From contig NZ_NHMK01000009.1 of the NCBI RefSeq assembly GCF_002198095.1, positions 372,001 through 436,000 on the forward strand: a DNA stretch of 64,000 nt. The letters run 5' to 3'. Below, piece by piece: positions 1 through 10,044 of this stretch (position 1 is its first letter; every line of letters starts with the position of its first letter). Source of the DNA: Deinococcus indicus. GTDB lineage: Bacteria; Deinococcota; Deinococci; Deinococcales; Deinococcaceae. The position numbers and the translations under genes are program-made. The notes under the pieces were generated by a model. That model was not told the origin of the DNA and ran no database searches. It was given only the letters and a program-made list of their open reading frames with translations.

Positions 1-1086
1 CAGAATGCCGCTGCTGGTCACGAGGTACAGCCGCCCGCCCGCGTACTGCATGCTCAGCGCGCCGCCCACCCCGCTGCCCAGTTTCCACAGGCGCTCGCCC
101 GTGCGGGTGAAGCAGTACACGGCGCTGCCGCTGTCCCCGGCGAACACGTACTCGCCGCCGGGGCTGGTGGCGCAGGACAGCACGGCGGCGTCGCAGGCGT
201 AGTCCTGCGCGTGCTCGCCCGCCTTCGTGAAGCGCTGGATCAGGTTCTGGGTGGTACCCGCGTACAGGTCCTGGCCGTCCTGCCAGCCGAACAGCACGCC
301 GCCGCGCGTCTTTGCCTGCCACAGCGGGAGGCCGCTGGTGCGGTCGTACATGCCCACGCCGGTCGAGTGCCCGTAGTACACGCCCCCGTCGTCCACGCGG
401 ACCATCCAGCCCATCTTGCCGCCGGTGGCGACGTTCGCCCACTGCTGGTCGCTCTCGGCGTCGAAGGCGAACACGTTGCCGTTCCAGTCGCTGGCGGCCA
501 GGGTGCCCGCGTGGATGTCCAGCCACAGCAGCGCCGAGCTGCCCTCGACCTCGTACGCCACGAAGGGCAGTTTGCCGCTCAGGTCGTACACGTTCCCGTC
601 GTCGCAGCCGGCGAAGGTCCAGCGGTCGTCGCGCACGAGGCATTTCACGCCGTCGGGCAGGGTGAACGAGCGCTGCACCTCGCCGTCCGGGCTCAGGGCG
701 TGCACCTGCCCGGCCTCGTTGCCCACCCAGACCTGATCGTCGTCCGCGAAGATGCCGAACGCGGTGGCTTTCGTGCTGAACTTCCACAGCAGCGGCGCGC
801 CCCGGCGGGTGGTGGGGCGGGTCTCGGTGAAGGTGCGGCGCACGACCTCGCGTTTCTGGCGCACGCCCTGCACGGCGTCCTCGTAGCCCTTGCGGCGTTT
901 TTCCTTCAGTTTCTTGTCGGCTTCCGCCTGGGCCTTCTCGGGGCTGGGGAAGGTCTTGCGTTGCGTCTGGCCGTCGGTGCCGATGCGGCCGTAGCGGACG
1001 GTCAGGTCGGCGCCGTCCACGGTCACCTCGTAGAACTTGTGCTCAGCTCCGTTCGGATCTGAATACTCCAGATATGTTACAGACAT
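1..1086 (-). CDS. WGR-domain protein with C-terminal PQQ/WD-like beta-propeller (3' end outside window)
   Basis: The reading frame starts at ATG 1086-1084 and is still open at base 1 (362 codons visible). Residues about 1-80 form a WGR domain: KFYEVTVDGADLTVRYGRIG followed by a Lys-rich helix (KAQAEADKKLKEKRRKGYED). The rest has repeated blades with Trp and Gly-Asp turns (WVGNEAGQVHALSPDG, FAGCDDGNVYDLSG, YAGTTQNLIQRF, FAGDSGSAVYCF), as in PQQ-like or WD40-like propellers. WGR domains are known from PARPs and from bacterial MolR-type proteins and often bind nucleic acid; the function of this protein is unknown. No signal peptide is seen, so it is probably cytoplasmic. A TACAAT box lies 6 bases before the ATG. 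Confidence 0.85.
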   Translation of the reverse strand, partial: MSVTYLEYSDPNGAEHKFYEVTVDGADLTVRYGRIGTDGQTQRKTFPSPEKAQAEADKKLKEKRRKGYEDAVQGVRQKREVVRRTFTETRPTTRRGAPLLWKFSTKATAFGIFADDDQVWVGNEAGQVHALSPDGEVQRSFTLPDGVKCLVRDDRWTFAGCDDGNVYDLSGKLPFVAYEVEGSSALLWLDIHAGTLAASDWNGNVFAFDAESDQQWANVATGGKMGWMVRVDDGGVYYGHSTGVGMYDRTSGLPLWQAKTRGGVLFGWQDGQDLYAGTTQNLIQRFTKAGEHAQDYACDAAVLSCATSPGGEYVFAGDSGSAVYCFTRTGERLWKLGSGVGGALSMQYAGGRLYLVTSSGIL

Positions 1087-1092
1087 AATTCT

Positions 1093-1122
1093 ATTGTAAC
1101 TGACCTCTCGATGGGCAGGCAA
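1093..1122 (-). promoter_or_regulatory. Leaderless promoter of the WGR gene
   Basis: On the minus strand TTGCCT (1122-1117), an 18-base spacer and TACAAT (1098-1093) are followed after 6 bases by the ATG at 1086, so transcription would start at or next to the start codon. Confidence 0.6.
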
Positions 1123-1146
1123 GCGAATCCGAGCTGAGCCCCAACT

Positions 1147-1306
1147 GATACGGACTCCGATTGAATGGCCTGTAAAGCCCGTTCAATCGGAGCGGATGCG
1201 ACTCGTAGAGGTGCTCCGCAGAGAAGGAGAGAAACGGGTTCCGGACGTGGAGCCGGCGATCCGGTGAAGTTCCGGATTGTTGGCGAAACGAACGGAATCC
1301 GTATGA
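1147..1306 (+). repeat. Family A intergenic repeat, copy 1
   Basis: About 160 bp with ends GATACGGACTCCG and CGGAATCCGTATGA, which are imperfect terminal inverted repeats. A left hairpin (CCGATTGAATGG pairing near CGTTCAATCGG) and a right hairpin (GCCGGCGATCCGG with CCGGATTGTTGGC) are visible. It carries an internal insertion relative to copies 2 and 4. It lies between the divergent WGR and winged-helix genes; the rest of the 1087-1405 gap holds their promoters. Confidence 0.85.
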
Positions 1307-1353
1307 GGCGCATGTCCACGGTTGAACAGGGAAGCCTGACGCGACCCTGGGCG

Positions 1354-1384
1354 ATTTTCAGAATCCCGGCTTTCAACTGAAAAT
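1354..1384 (+). promoter_or_regulatory. Candidate operator upstream of the winged-helix gene
   Basis: ATTTTCAG (1354-1361) and CTGAAAAT (1377-1384) are a perfect 8-bp inverted repeat with a 15-base spacer. It covers the expected -35 position of a possible promoter whose -10 would be CAGAAT at 1393-1398, 7 bases before the ATG at 1406. Autoregulation is an inference. Confidence 0.4.
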
Positions 1385-1405
1385 TGAAGTTCGCAGAATG
1401 AGGCC

Positions 1406-2047
1406 ATGCCCGCCACACCCGACACCCGACACCCACCCGAGGCCCTGCACGTCACGACCCCCGCCCAGGCCGACGCCCTGATGGACTTCACGTACGGCGC
1501 ACGCCTCCTCGAACAGTTCCTGACCCCCACCACCGCCAGCAGCGCCGCCTACGCCCTGAACGAGCCCGCCAACCGCGTCACCTACCACGTCTGCAAGCTG
1601 CGCGACTGCGGCCTGCTGCGCGTCGCCGGGCACCACGGCAAACGCGTGCAGTACGTCGCGGCCGCCCGCACCTTCCACGTCCCGCGCACCCTGGTCCAGC
1701 TCGACGAACCCCTGACCGTCATCGGCCCCGCCATGCGCGAGATCACCGCTGCCTACGCCCACGCCATCCTCGACTGGCAGACCCGTCAGGGCCACCCCGG
1801 CAGCGGGGACGACCTCACCATCCACCTGGGCCGCGGCGCGCCCGACACCCGCACCGACACCGGGGTTTTTGCGCCCGCCATGCGGATGCGCACCGTGCAA
1901 CTCAGGCCGCAGCAGTACCGCGCCGCACAGGACGCCATCAACGACATCCTCGACCGCCTGAACACCGACGAACCGGGAGAGACCGAAGACACGCGCACGA
2001 GCACCTTCGTCCTCCTGACCTTCAAGGGCCAGCTCCACCTGACCTGA
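1406..2047 (+). CDS. Winged-helix (ArsR-like) regulator
   Basis: 213 aa. Residues about 25-90 read as a winged helix: LLEQFLTPTTASSAAYALNE, then a recognition-type helix NRVTYHVCKLRDCGLLRV and a wing GHHGKRVQYVAA. This matches the ArsR-like fold (strand separation by YHVxKL). The C-terminal half (about 95-213) is a helical domain of unknown role with FLLTFKGQLHLT at the end. The inducer is unknown; the scattered cysteines do not form the classic metal-sensing motif. A perfect inverted repeat just upstream could be its operator. The start follows a CAGAAT box by 7 bases and has no Shine-Dalgarno. Confidence 0.75.
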   Translation: MPATPDTRHPPEALHVTTPAQADALMDFTYGARLLEQFLTPTTASSAAYALNEPANRVTYHVCKLRDCGLLRVAGHHGKRVQYVAAARTFHVPRTLVQLDEPLTVIGPAMREITAAYAHAILDWQTRQGHPGSGDDLTIHLGRGAPDTRTDTGVFAPAMRMRTVQLRPQQYRAAQDAINDILDRLNTDEPGETEDTRTSTFVLLTFKGQLHLT

Positions 2048-2127
2048 TCACCGCCCGCCCCACCGTCACCCCCGACCGCCCCGGCAGCCGGCGGGACACC
2101 CCCTCATACCCCAAGCGAGGTTCCACC

Positions 2128-2301
2128 ATGTTCCACGAACGCCACCAGCACGCCCTCGACCGTCAAGCCCAGCTGCTCCGCGAGGCTCAGGCCGACGGAC
2201 TGGCCCGTACCCTGAGAGCCGCCCGACCGGCCCGCTGGCAGTTCCGGTGGCGCCTGACGCGCGTCACCCTTCACCTGCCCGTTCTGCAACGGGCCGGGTA
2301 G
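2128..2301 (+). CDS. Small basic protein, 57 aa, unknown function
   Basis: ATG at 2128 preceded by GCGAGG (a modest Shine-Dalgarno) opens 57 codons ending in TAG 2299-2301. The protein begins MFHERHQHALDRQAQLLREA, is rich in Arg, Gln and Leu, and is predicted helical with a basic C-terminus (RWQFRWRLTRVTLHLPVLQR). It follows the winged-helix gene by 80 bases on the same strand. Its last 38 bases overlap the 3' end of the convergent kinase gene. I do not recognise a family; conservation in other Deinococcus would decide whether it is real. Confidence 0.45.
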   Translation: MFHERHQHALDRQAQLLREAQADGLARTLRAARPARWQFRWRLTRVTLHLPVLQRAG

Positions 2302-2857
2302 ACCCACTGACCGCCCCGGCGAACGCCACGATCCGCCGCGCCGCCTCCTGCGGGTCCAGGCACGAGGTATCCAGCACCAGCGCGTCCGCCGGGGCGTCCA
2401 TCACGCCGCCGCGTTCCATCAGGCCGCGCAGGATCAGCGGATCACGTAATTTCAGGCGCTCCCGCCGCTCCGGTTGATCCATCCGCGCCTCCAGTTCCGG
2501 CAGTGGGCACGTCAGCCACACCGGCACGAACGCCGCGCCCCGCTCGCGCGCCAGCGCGCGCAACTCGGCCACGACCTCCTCGCCTTCCTCCACGCGGCTC
2601 AGGTAGTTCGTCAGGATGTGCGACCGCGCAGGCGGGGATAGCCGCAGCGCCCGGAGGCCCACCTGCCGCACTTCCTCGGCCAGATCGAACAGTTCCGGCG
2701 GCACCGGGCTCACGCCGTCCACGCCGAACGCCGTGAACACCGGATCGTTGAACAGATGGTTGTCCAGCAGCGCCGCGCCCGTCAGGGCCGACAATTCTTT
2801 GCCGACCGTGCGTTTGCCGCTGCCGGGCGCGCCGACCAGATAGAACAGATGACTCAT
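2264..2857 (-). CDS. P-loop NTPase / small-molecule kinase-like protein
   Basis: 197 aa from ATG 2857; an in-frame upstream start at 2893 is less likely because MSHLFYLVGAPGSGKRTVGK is the typical N-terminus of this fold. Walker A is GAPGSGKRT at residues about 9-17. Later motifs (NYLSR, PVWLTCPLPELEARMDQPER, LVLDTSCLDPQEAARRI) resemble AAA_33/zeta-toxin or shikimate/gluconate kinase-like proteins. The LxC, LexRM and terminal LDTS blocks suggest phosphotransfer to a small substrate, which cannot be named. A CAGGCT box 7 bases before the ATG may be a weak -10. Confidence 0.75.
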   Translation of the reverse strand: MSHLFYLVGAPGSGKRTVGKELSALTGAALLDNHLFNDPVFTAFGVDGVSPVPPELFDLAEEVRQVGLRALRLSPPARSHILTNYLSRVEEGEEVVAELRALARERGAAFVPVWLTCPLPELEARMDQPERRERLKLRDPLILRGLMERGGVMDAPADALVLDTSCLDPQEAARRIVAFAGAVSGSTRPVAERAGEG

Positions 2858-2916
2858 GCGCGCCAGCCTGCCACATGCGGGCCGGGCGTACATGCGCCCA
2901 TTGGCCTGCCGAGACA

Positions 2917-2948
2917 GAAAACGGCGCCCCTGGTGGTCGGGGGCGCCG
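2917..2948 (-). terminator. Terminator of the OsmC gene
   Basis: CGGCGCCCC (2922-2930) and GGGGCGCCG (2940-2948) form a 9-bp stem. Read on the minus strand it is followed by TTTTC, directly after the OsmC stop codon. Confidence 0.8.
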
Positions 2949-2962
2949 CAGAACCCGGAACC

Positions 2963-3400
2963 TTACTCCAGGATGGCTTCGTGGGTGATCTCGACGTTGC
3001 CTTTCATGACCTGACTCATGGGGCACATGTCGGCGGCCTGCCGGACGTGCTCCTCGAAGTCGGTCTGGTCGCTGCCCGTGACCTTGCCGCGCACCACGAG
3101 TTTCATGGCGCTGACCTTGAAGCCTGCGCCGTCCTTGACCATCTCGCAGGTGGCCTGGGTGTCCAGGGACTCGACCGTGTGGCCGTGGTTGGCGAGGAGT
3201 GCGGACAGCTGCATGGTGAAGCACCCGGCGTGCGCGCTGGCCAGGAGTTCTTCGGGGTTGGTGCCCTTGCCGTTCTCGAAGCGGGTGCCGAACGAGTACT
3301 GCGCGCCGTCCAGCACGCCGCTCTCGGTGCTCACGGTGCCCTTGCCGTGCTTGAGGTCGCCTTCCCAGTGGGCCGTTGCCTTGCGTGCGATGTCTGCCAT
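2963..3400 (-). CDS. OsmC/Ohr-family peroxiredoxin
   Basis: 145 aa, the usual size of OsmC. The two redox cysteines are present: C60 in [12 protein letters not shown] and C126 in AADMCPMSQ. The family reduces organic and fatty-acid hydroperoxides with thiol cofactors such as lipoylated proteins. [14 protein letters not shown] and the N-terminal [17 protein letters not shown] strand are characteristic of the OsmC branch rather than Ohr. It is cytoplasmic. It stands alone with its own terminator; a CAGACT box lies 7 bases before the ATG. In a radiation- and oxidation-tolerant genus a role in peroxide defence is expected but is inferred from the family. Confidence 0.92.
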   Translation of the reverse strand: MADIARKATAHWEGDLKHGKGTVSTESGVLDGAQYSFGTRFENGKGTNPEELLASAHAGCFTMQLSALLANHGHTVESLDTQATCEMVKDGAGFKVSAMKLVVRGKVTGSDQTDFEEHVRQAADMCPMSQVMKGNVEITHEAILE

Positions 3401-3493
3401 GCGCTCCAGTCTGCGCGGTCAGGTGGTGGGGTCGGCACGGGGGCGCTTGAGCGGAACTTCATGCTTGCCTGACCCCCAGGATGAATCTTGACC

Positions 3494-3522
3494 TTGCAAC
3501 TCGGGATTAAGTCTGGCACAAT
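3494..3522 (+). promoter_or_regulatory. Promoter of the ABC substrate-binding protein gene
   Basis: TTGCAA (3494-3499), 17-base spacer, CACAAT (3517-3522). A second -35-like TTGACC starts at 3488. This leaves a leader of about 45 bases with AAGGA before ATG 3575. Confidence 0.5.
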
Positions 3523-3574
3523 CCCCCACACCAGCGCGGCGGTTCCTCACGGACCCCGGCGCACAAGGACACCC

Positions 3575-4513
3575 ATGCCGAAACGAAGCACCCTCCTGAC
3601 CCTGACCGCTGTCCTGGGCAGCGCCGCCCTGACTGCCAGCGCCGCCACCTACCCCCAGACCGTCACGCACGCCGCCGGCACGACCACCATCCCCCGGCAG
3701 CCGCTGCGGGTCGTCGCCCTCGGGCCGCACGCGCTGGACCTGCTGCTGTCCATCGGCGTGCAGCCCGTCGGCTACGGCGAGGCCTCCACGTTCCTGAAAA
3801 CGCCCGCCTTCGGTTCGCCCATCCGCGACATCAAGTACCTGGGCAGCCGCGTGACCAGTGCGCCCGTGAACGTCGGCGACCGCTTCAACCCGAACCTCGA
3901 AATCCTGACCTCCCTGCGCCCGGACCTGATCGTCGGCGAGACGTACGCCGCGAACGTGTACCCGCAGCTCAGCCGCATCGCGCCCACGCTGCTGCTCGAC
4001 GGCATCGACCGCAATGCGTGGCAGAAGACGCTGCCCACCCTGGCCCGCGCCCTGAACCGCGAGGCCGCGTACCGCACCGCCCTGAACACCTACAACATGG
4101 GTGTGCAGGCCACCCGCACGCAACTGGCCGCCTTCGGCAAGAAGCGCGTGCTGGTCGTCTGGACGACCGGCGGCGACGCCCGCAACACCTTCACGATCAG
4201 CGGCAGCGACGACTGGACCGGTGGCCTGCTGCGCGACGCCGGCCTGAACGTCATCGACGGCGAGAAGAAGGACGCCGTGATCAGCGTGGAAGGACTGGCC
4301 GCCATCAACCCGGACGCCGTGATCGTCCTGGCCGCCGGGACCAGCACCCCCACCCGCGCCCGCGCCGAGTGGAACGCCGGGGCGATCACCAGCCGCCTGC
4401 GCGCCAGTCAGGCCGGACAGGTGTACTTCTTCGACTACCACCTGTTCCGCCGCATCCGCGGCCCGATCGCCGCGCAACTCGTCGAGCGGGAACTGGTCCG
4501 GGCGCTGCGCTGA
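3575..4513 (+). CDS. Iron-siderophore/cobalamin-type ABC transporter substrate-binding protein
   Basis: 312 aa from ATG 3575, chosen because AAGGA lies 5 bases upstream and the protein then begins with a clean signal peptide ([24 protein letters not shown]). It has the FecB/BtuF-like fold: [25 protein letters not shown] at the first lobe, [15 protein letters not shown], then the second lobe with [20 protein letters not shown]. There is no lipobox, so a soluble periplasmic form is likely. No permease or ATPase gene is adjacent, so partners must be elsewhere. Iron control is plausible but no Fur box was identified. Confidence 0.85.
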   Translation: MPKRSTLLTLTAVLGSAALTASAATYPQTVTHAAGTTTIPRQPLRVVALGPHALDLLLSIGVQPVGYGEASTFLKTPAFGSPIRDIKYLGSRVTSAPVNVGDRFNPNLEILTSLRPDLIVGETYAANVYPQLSRIAPTLLLDGIDRNAWQKTLPTLARALNREAAYRTALNTYNMGVQATRTQLAAFGKKRVLVVWTTGGDARNTFTISGSDDWTGGLLRDAGLNVIDGEKKDAVISVEGLAAINPDAVIVLAAGTSTPTRARAEWNAGAITSRLRASQAGQVYFFDYHLFRRIRGPIAAQLVERELVRALR

Positions 4514-4550
4514 TCTGGATGCAGCGCTGACCGCCCCCGCCCGCTTGCCC

Positions 4551-4556
4551 TACACT
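4551..4556 (+). promoter_or_regulatory. Leaderless -10 box of the lysophospholipase gene
   Basis: TACACT ends 6 bases before ATG 4563. CTGACC at 4527-4532, 18 bases upstream, could be the -35. Confidence 0.6.
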
Positions 4557-4562
4557 CGGGCC

Positions 4563-5390
4563 ATGCAGAGTCAGGACTGGACGGTGCCCGGCGCTCCCGG
4601 AAGAGGTTACGTGTGGCGCGCGCAGACCCCGCGCGGGAACGTGCTGCTCACGCACGGCTTCGGGGAGTACGCCGGGCGGTACGTGGACCGCTACCACGCC
4701 CTGATTCCCACGCTGGTCGCGCAGGGCTTCACGGTGTACGCCGCCGACCAGCGCGGACACGGCGCGTCCGGGGGCGCGCGGGCCGTGGTGGACGTCCGCG
4801 AACTGGTGCAGGATCACTTCGCGGCCCGCGAGGCCCTGCGCGCCGACCCCCACCCGCTGTTCCTGCTGGGGCACTCCATGGGCGGGCTGGTCACGGCCGC
4901 CAGCGCCGCCCGCGACCCGCGCGGGATCAGCGGCGTGATCCTGTCCAGTCCGGCCCTGCTGGTCGGCGAGAACGAGCCTGCCCTCGTGAAACGGCTCGCC
5001 CCGGTCATCGCGCGCCTCGCGCCGGGCCTGCCCACCACCGACCTGGGCACCGGCGGCCTGTCGCGCCTCCCCGAGGAGGTCGCCGCGTACGAGGCTGACC
5101 CCCGCATGTACCACGGGAAGGTCCCGGCCCTGACCGGCGCGAGCATGCTGTCGCTCAGCGCGTCGCTGTGGCCGCTGTACGCCCGCTGGACGCTGCCTAC
5201 CCTGGTCGTGCACGGCACCGCCGACCGCCTGACCGACCCGCGCGGCAGCCAGCGCTTCATGCAGGCCATCGCCTCGGGTGACCGCGAGCTGCACGTCGAG
5301 GAGGGCGGATACCACGAACTGCTGAACGACGAGCCGCGAGAGCGTGTGCGGGCGCGGATCGTGGACTGGCTGCGGGCGCATACCGCCTGA
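4563..5390 (+). CDS. Alpha/beta hydrolase, monoacylglycerol lipase/lysophospholipase type
   Basis: 275 aa. The nucleophile elbow is GHSMGG, preceded by [12 protein letters not shown], typical of the monoglyceride lipase group (Hydrolase_4). The acid residue is in [12 protein letters not shown] and the His in [13 protein letters not shown], so the triad is complete. An HG oxyanion motif (LLTHGFGEY) is at residues about 28-36. No signal peptide is seen, so it is probably cytoplasmic, acting on monoacylglycerols or lysophospholipids; the exact substrate is not determined. The start follows a TACACT box by 6 bases and has no Shine-Dalgarno, so an upstream in-frame ATG at 4545, which lies in front of the -10, is unlikely. 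Confidence 0.9.
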   Translation: MQSQDWTVPGAPGRGYVWRAQTPRGNVLLTHGFGEYAGRYVDRYHALIPTLVAQGFTVYAADQRGHGASGGARAVVDVRELVQDHFAAREALRADPHPLFLLGHSMGGLVTAASAARDPRGISGVILSSPALLVGENEPALVKRLAPVIARLAPGLPTTDLGTGGLSRLPEEVAAYEADPRMYHGKVPALTGASMLSLSASLWPLYARWTLPTLVVHGTADRLTDPRGSQRFMQAIASGDRELHVEEGGYHELLNDEPRERVRARIVDWLRAHTA

Positions 5391-5426
5391 ACGGCCCTGC
5401 CGGCCCGCGCCAGCTGACCGGGCGAC

Positions 5427-5455
5427 TGGACAGGGCTCTCAGTTTCCTCTAATCT
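5427..5455 (+). promoter_or_regulatory. Promoter of the astacin-like lipoprotein gene
   Basis: TGGACA (5427-5432), exactly 17 bases, TAATCT (5450-5455). The leader carries GAGGTG before ATG 5486. Confidence 0.6.
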
Positions 5456-5485
5456 CTGGGCATCCCACAACCGAGGTGACCTGCC

Positions 5486-6301
5486 ATGCGTAAAGTCACA
5501 CCTGTTCTGCTGCTGTCCCTGCTGCTCGCCGCCTGCTCCACGTCCCAGCCCTCCCCGCAGCAGGACGGCCCGTCGGCCCGCACGGCCCCGAACACCCGGC
5601 CCGCCACGCTGATCCTCCCGGACGGCACCCGCCAGCAGGTCACGGGCTTCGAGCAGGACGGCTACCTGATGCTCGAGGACGACATCATCCTCGCCGAGCT
5701 GGGCAGCGTCACCCCGCAGGGCACCTACGTCGTGGACACCCGCACCCGCTGGACCGGCCGCACCATCCCCTACACCTTCGCCGCGAACGTCCCGCAGGCC
5801 ATCCGCGACCGCGTGGCCGCCGCCGCCTCCACCATCCGCTCGACCACGAACGTCATCGTCACGCCCCGCACCAGCACCACGCAGCGCAACTACGTGGAAA
5901 TCACGTACAACACCGGCACCAGCTGCGCGTCCAGCCTGGGCATGGTGGGCGGCAAGCAGACCATCACCCTGGCCGACCGCTGCACGACCGGCACGATCAT
6001 CCACGAGTTCGGGCACGCCATGGGCCTGTTCCACGAGCAGACCCGCCCCGACCGCGACCAGCACGTGCAGATCGTCTGGGCGAACATCCCCGCCGACTGG
6101 CAGAGCCAGTACCAGATCCGCAGCGGCAGCGCCGGCTACGGCGCGTACGACTTCGACTCGATCATGCACTACCCCGCCTTCTTCGACGGCAAGATCGCCA
6201 TCCAGCCCCTGAACTCCAGCGTGGACCTGAACCGCATGGGCCAGCGCAACGGCTTCTCGACGACCGATAAGAGCACCGTCAACGCCATGTACCCCCGCTG
6301 A
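5486..6301 (+). CDS. Astacin-like (M12A) zinc metalloprotease lipoprotein
   Basis: 271 aa. The N-terminus is a lipoprotein signal (VTPVLLLSLLLAACSTS; Cys at about residue 17), so the enzyme is probably lipid-anchored in the envelope. The zinc motif HEFGHAMGLFHE starts at about residue 173 and fits HExxHxxGxxHE of astacins; the Met-turn SIMHYPAFF follows about 40 residues later. Residues about 80-115 (RTRWTGRTIPYTFAANVPQAIRD) match the start of the astacin catalytic domain. Between signal and domain is a short region rather than a long inhibitory propeptide. It probably cleaves proteins outside the cytoplasm; the substrate is unknown. Confidence 0.93.
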   Translation: MRKVTPVLLLSLLLAACSTSQPSPQQDGPSARTAPNTRPATLILPDGTRQQVTGFEQDGYLMLEDDIILAELGSVTPQGTYVVDTRTRWTGRTIPYTFAANVPQAIRDRVAAAASTIRSTTNVIVTPRTSTTQRNYVEITYNTGTSCASSLGMVGGKQTITLADRCTTGTIIHEFGHAMGLFHEQTRPDRDQHVQIVWANIPADWQSQYQIRSGSAGYGAYDFDSIMHYPAFFDGKIAIQPLNSSVDLNRMGQRNGFSTTDKSTVNAMYPR

Positions 6302-6304
6302 GCA

Positions 6305-6354
6305 GCAGAGGAGGAGGGGCCGCCACACTGGTTCAGGTGGCGGCCCCTCTGCTG
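6305..6354 (+). terminator. Terminator hairpin after the protease gene
   Basis: GGGGCCGCCAC pairs with GTGGCGGCCCC, extended by CAGAG/CTCTG with a small bulge; 10-base loop. It immediately follows the stop codon and lies between convergent genes. Confidence 0.7.
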
Positions 6355-6365
6355 TGGATTGGATT

Positions 6366-6502
6366 CATGCGGACTGCCGTTTGTTTCGCCGACAACCCGG
6401 AACTTCGCCGGATTGCCGGCTCCACGTCCGGAACCCGCTTTTCTCCTTCTCGCATCCGCTCGGATTGAACAGGCTTTGCAGCCCATTCAATCGGAGTCCG
6501 TA

Positions 6503-6505
<3 letters not shown>
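6366..6505 (-). repeat. Family A intergenic repeat, copy 2
   Basis: 140 bp, inverted relative to copy 1. Its right hairpin reads GCCGGCAATCCGG and CCGGGTTGTCGGC: two bases differ from copy 4 but all 13 positions still pair (GU allowed). The outer end, TGATACGGACTCCG on the minus strand, supplies the TGA stop codon of crtI at 6505-6503. Confidence 0.9.
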
Positions 6506-8227
<1,722 letters not shown>

Positions 8228-8321
8228 GCGGGAACCTCCGCCGCGCAGGGCGGCGTGAACAGGAAAGGATCAGAAGGGAGGGAGCAGGCAAGGGGGCCGG
8301 TCGGGGGGGCGTCGCCCCGCC

Positions 8322-9224
8322 TCAGCCGGCCGGGGTGGGCGCGGACCGCAGTTCCCACCACGCCTGCGGCAGCATCATCAGCTTGCGGGTGCCGCTGACG
8401 TGCGCCCGCCGACCGAAATTATCGAAGTCGTTGCGGGCCAGGTCGTCCAGGATGCCCTCGTAGGCGCGTGCGGCGGTTGCCACGGCCAGCCGCGCGCTGC
8501 CGTGCAGGCACGGAATCCCGGCGCGGCCCTGCACGTACCAGTCGCGCGCCAGGTCCGACAGGTGCTCCATCAGCGCGCGGTACTCCGGCGTGACCACCCC
8601 GCGTTCCAGGTCGCAGCGGGTCACGCCGTACTCGGTCAACAGCGTCTGCGGCAGGTACACGCGCCCACGGCGCAGGTCCTCGCCCACGTCCCGCAGGATG
8701 TTCGTCAGCTGCATCGCCTGCCCCAGCATCAGCGCGGCGTGCAGGGTGCGGTCGCCGCCGCTGTACCCGCTGACCGGCGCGATCATGAATCCCACCACGC
8801 CCGCCACGCGCCGGCAGTACAGGATCAGGTCATCCATGGTGCGGTACTCGTGCCCGGCGAGATCCATGCGCAGGCCCTCGTGCAGCTCCGCGAACGCCGA
8901 CAGCGGAATCGGGTAGGTGCCCGCCGCCCACGCCAGGGCCGTGTCGATGGGATGCGGGCCGGGCCGCCCCGCGAAGGCCGCCTGCGTGCGCGCCCACCAG
9001 TCGTCCAGGCCGGCGCGGGCCTCGTCGCCGCTGCGTTCGTCGACGATGTCGTCCCCGTCGCGGCAGGCGGCGTACACGGCCCACACGGCCTGACGCTGCT
9101 GCGCCGGGAAGAACCGCGAACCCAGGTAGAAGGTCTTGCTGTGCTCCCGCGTCATGTCCTGGCAGTGCGCCACGGCCTGCGTCAGGGCGCTCTTGGATGG
9201 GGGAGGGAAGGTCACGTCAGTCAC
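8322..9224 (-). CDS. crtB: Phytoene synthase
   Basis: 300 aa from GTG 9224. Both Asp-rich prenyl-diphosphate motifs are present: DGDDIVD at residues about 56-62 and RDVGED in [21 protein letters not shown]. It condenses two geranylgeranyl diphosphates to phytoene, the first committed carotenoid step, before CrtI. The GTG at 9224 is preceded by GGAAAGGA with 8 bases spacing. An in-frame GTG at 9242 is only 2 bases from a TACACT -10 box and would lie upstream of the expected transcription start, so it is rejected. Confidence 0.95.
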   Translation of the reverse strand: MTDVTFPPPSKSALTQAVAHCQDMTREHSKTFYLGSRFFPAQQRQAVWAVYAACRDGDDIVDERSGDEARAGLDDWWARTQAAFAGRPGPHPIDTALAWAAGTYPIPLSAFAELHEGLRMDLAGHEYRTMDDLILYCRRVAGVVGFMIAPVSGYSGGDRTLHAALMLGQAMQLTNILRDVGEDLRRGRVYLPQTLLTEYGVTRCDLERGVVTPEYRALMEHLSDLARDWYVQGRAGIPCLHGSARLAVATAARAYEGILDDLARNDFDNFGRRAHVSGTRKLMMLPQAWWELRSAPTPAG

Positions 9225-9244
9225 GGTTGGGTTCCTTTCCACCG

Positions 9245-9250
9245 AGTGTA
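9245..9250 (-). promoter_or_regulatory. -10 box of the crtB-crtI operon
   Basis: TACACT read on the minus strand; predicted transcription start near 9238 gives a leader of about 14 bases holding the Shine-Dalgarno GGAAAGGA. No good -35 is visible. Confidence 0.5.
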
Positions 9251-9282
9251 GGGGGCGCGTAGAGGGGAAACGTCACGCATTC

Positions 9283-9999
9283 TTACAGAGTTTCCCGCGT
9301 GCGGTCGTCAGGGCGCCCGTCCCGCACGTAACGCTCGAACTGCACCGCCCCCACGCCCAGACCGTCCGTGCGGCCCAGCCCCGGCAGCTGCCGCGCCACC
9401 CACGCCGGGTCCGGGAAGTTCAGGCCGCCCGCCGCCGGCCGCCCGAACAGCGATTGCAGCGGCCCCCCGGTGCGGCGCAGGTACATCAGCCACAGCTGAC
9501 CGCCGGGCCTCAGCACCCGCGCGCACTCGCGCAGCAGCGCCGCCGGGTCGCGCGTCTCGTTCAGTGTCGCGCCGACCGTCACCCCGTCGAACGAGGCGTC
9601 CGGCAGGTCGCTGCGTTCCATGTTCAGCTGCGCCCAGTCGATCCGGGCGTCGGGTTCGCGCCGCGCCCCCACCCGCAGCATCGGGGCGCTCAGGTCCACC
9701 GCCAGCACCCGGCAGTCCGCGCGGGCCAGCACGCCTGCGTAGAAGCCGGCGCTGGTGCCCACGTCCAGCCAGTCCTGACCGGCCTGCGGGCGGCACAGCG
9801 CCCGGAACAGCGCCGCCTCGCGTTCCAGCGTGAACGCCGTGCCCAGCGCCCGCAGCGAACGCTCCCGCCACCACGCGTACCCGGCGGCCGTCAGGGGCAG
9901 GAGATTGCTCCGCTGCGCGGCACTCAGGGCCGGCGCGGAATTCAGGTTTTCTTGGCTCTGGGCAGAAGGCGGCACAGGGTTCATTATGCTGGTGGACAT
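9283..9999 (-). CDS. Class I SAM-dependent methyltransferase
   Basis: 238 aa. The SAM-binding core is seen as [17 protein letters not shown] (motif I, residues about 77-93), [14 protein letters not shown] (motif II) and [17 protein letters not shown] (post-I acidic region), followed by [14 protein letters not shown]. It resembles the UbiE/COQ5-like group, acting on a small molecule. It ends 41 bases before the crtB operon promoter region and is on the same strand, so involvement in carotenoid or quinone chemistry is possible but unproven. The start could be ATG 9984 (MNPVPPS) instead of 9999; neither has a good Shine-Dalgarno. Confidence 0.82.
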   Translation of the reverse strand: MSTSIMNPVPPSAQSQENLNSAPALSAAQRSNLLPLTAAGYAWWRERSLRALGTAFTLEREAALFRALCRPQAGQDWLDVGTSAGFYAGVLARADCRVLAVDLSAPMLRVGARREPDARIDWAQLNMERSDLPDASFDGVTVGATLNETRDPAALLRECARVLRPGGQLWLMYLRRTGGPLQSLFGRPAAGGLNFPDPAWVARQLPGLGRTDGLGVGAVQFERYVRDGRPDDRTRETL

Positions 10000-10044
10000 T
10001 CAGACCCGCCGTTCACGGTTTCGTGAGGGTCCCCGGAGGAACGC

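Noticed and set aside
211..1062. Long plus-strand frame opposite the WGR gene
   Set aside because: It is a shadow of the minus-strand frame; its product is Ala/Val/Gly/His-rich without domains, while the minus strand encodes a clear WGR domain.
9225..9242. GTG 9242 as crtB start
   Set aside because: It lies 2 bases from a TACACT -10 box, ahead of the predicted transcription start, while GTG 9224 has GGAAAGGA 8 bases upstream.
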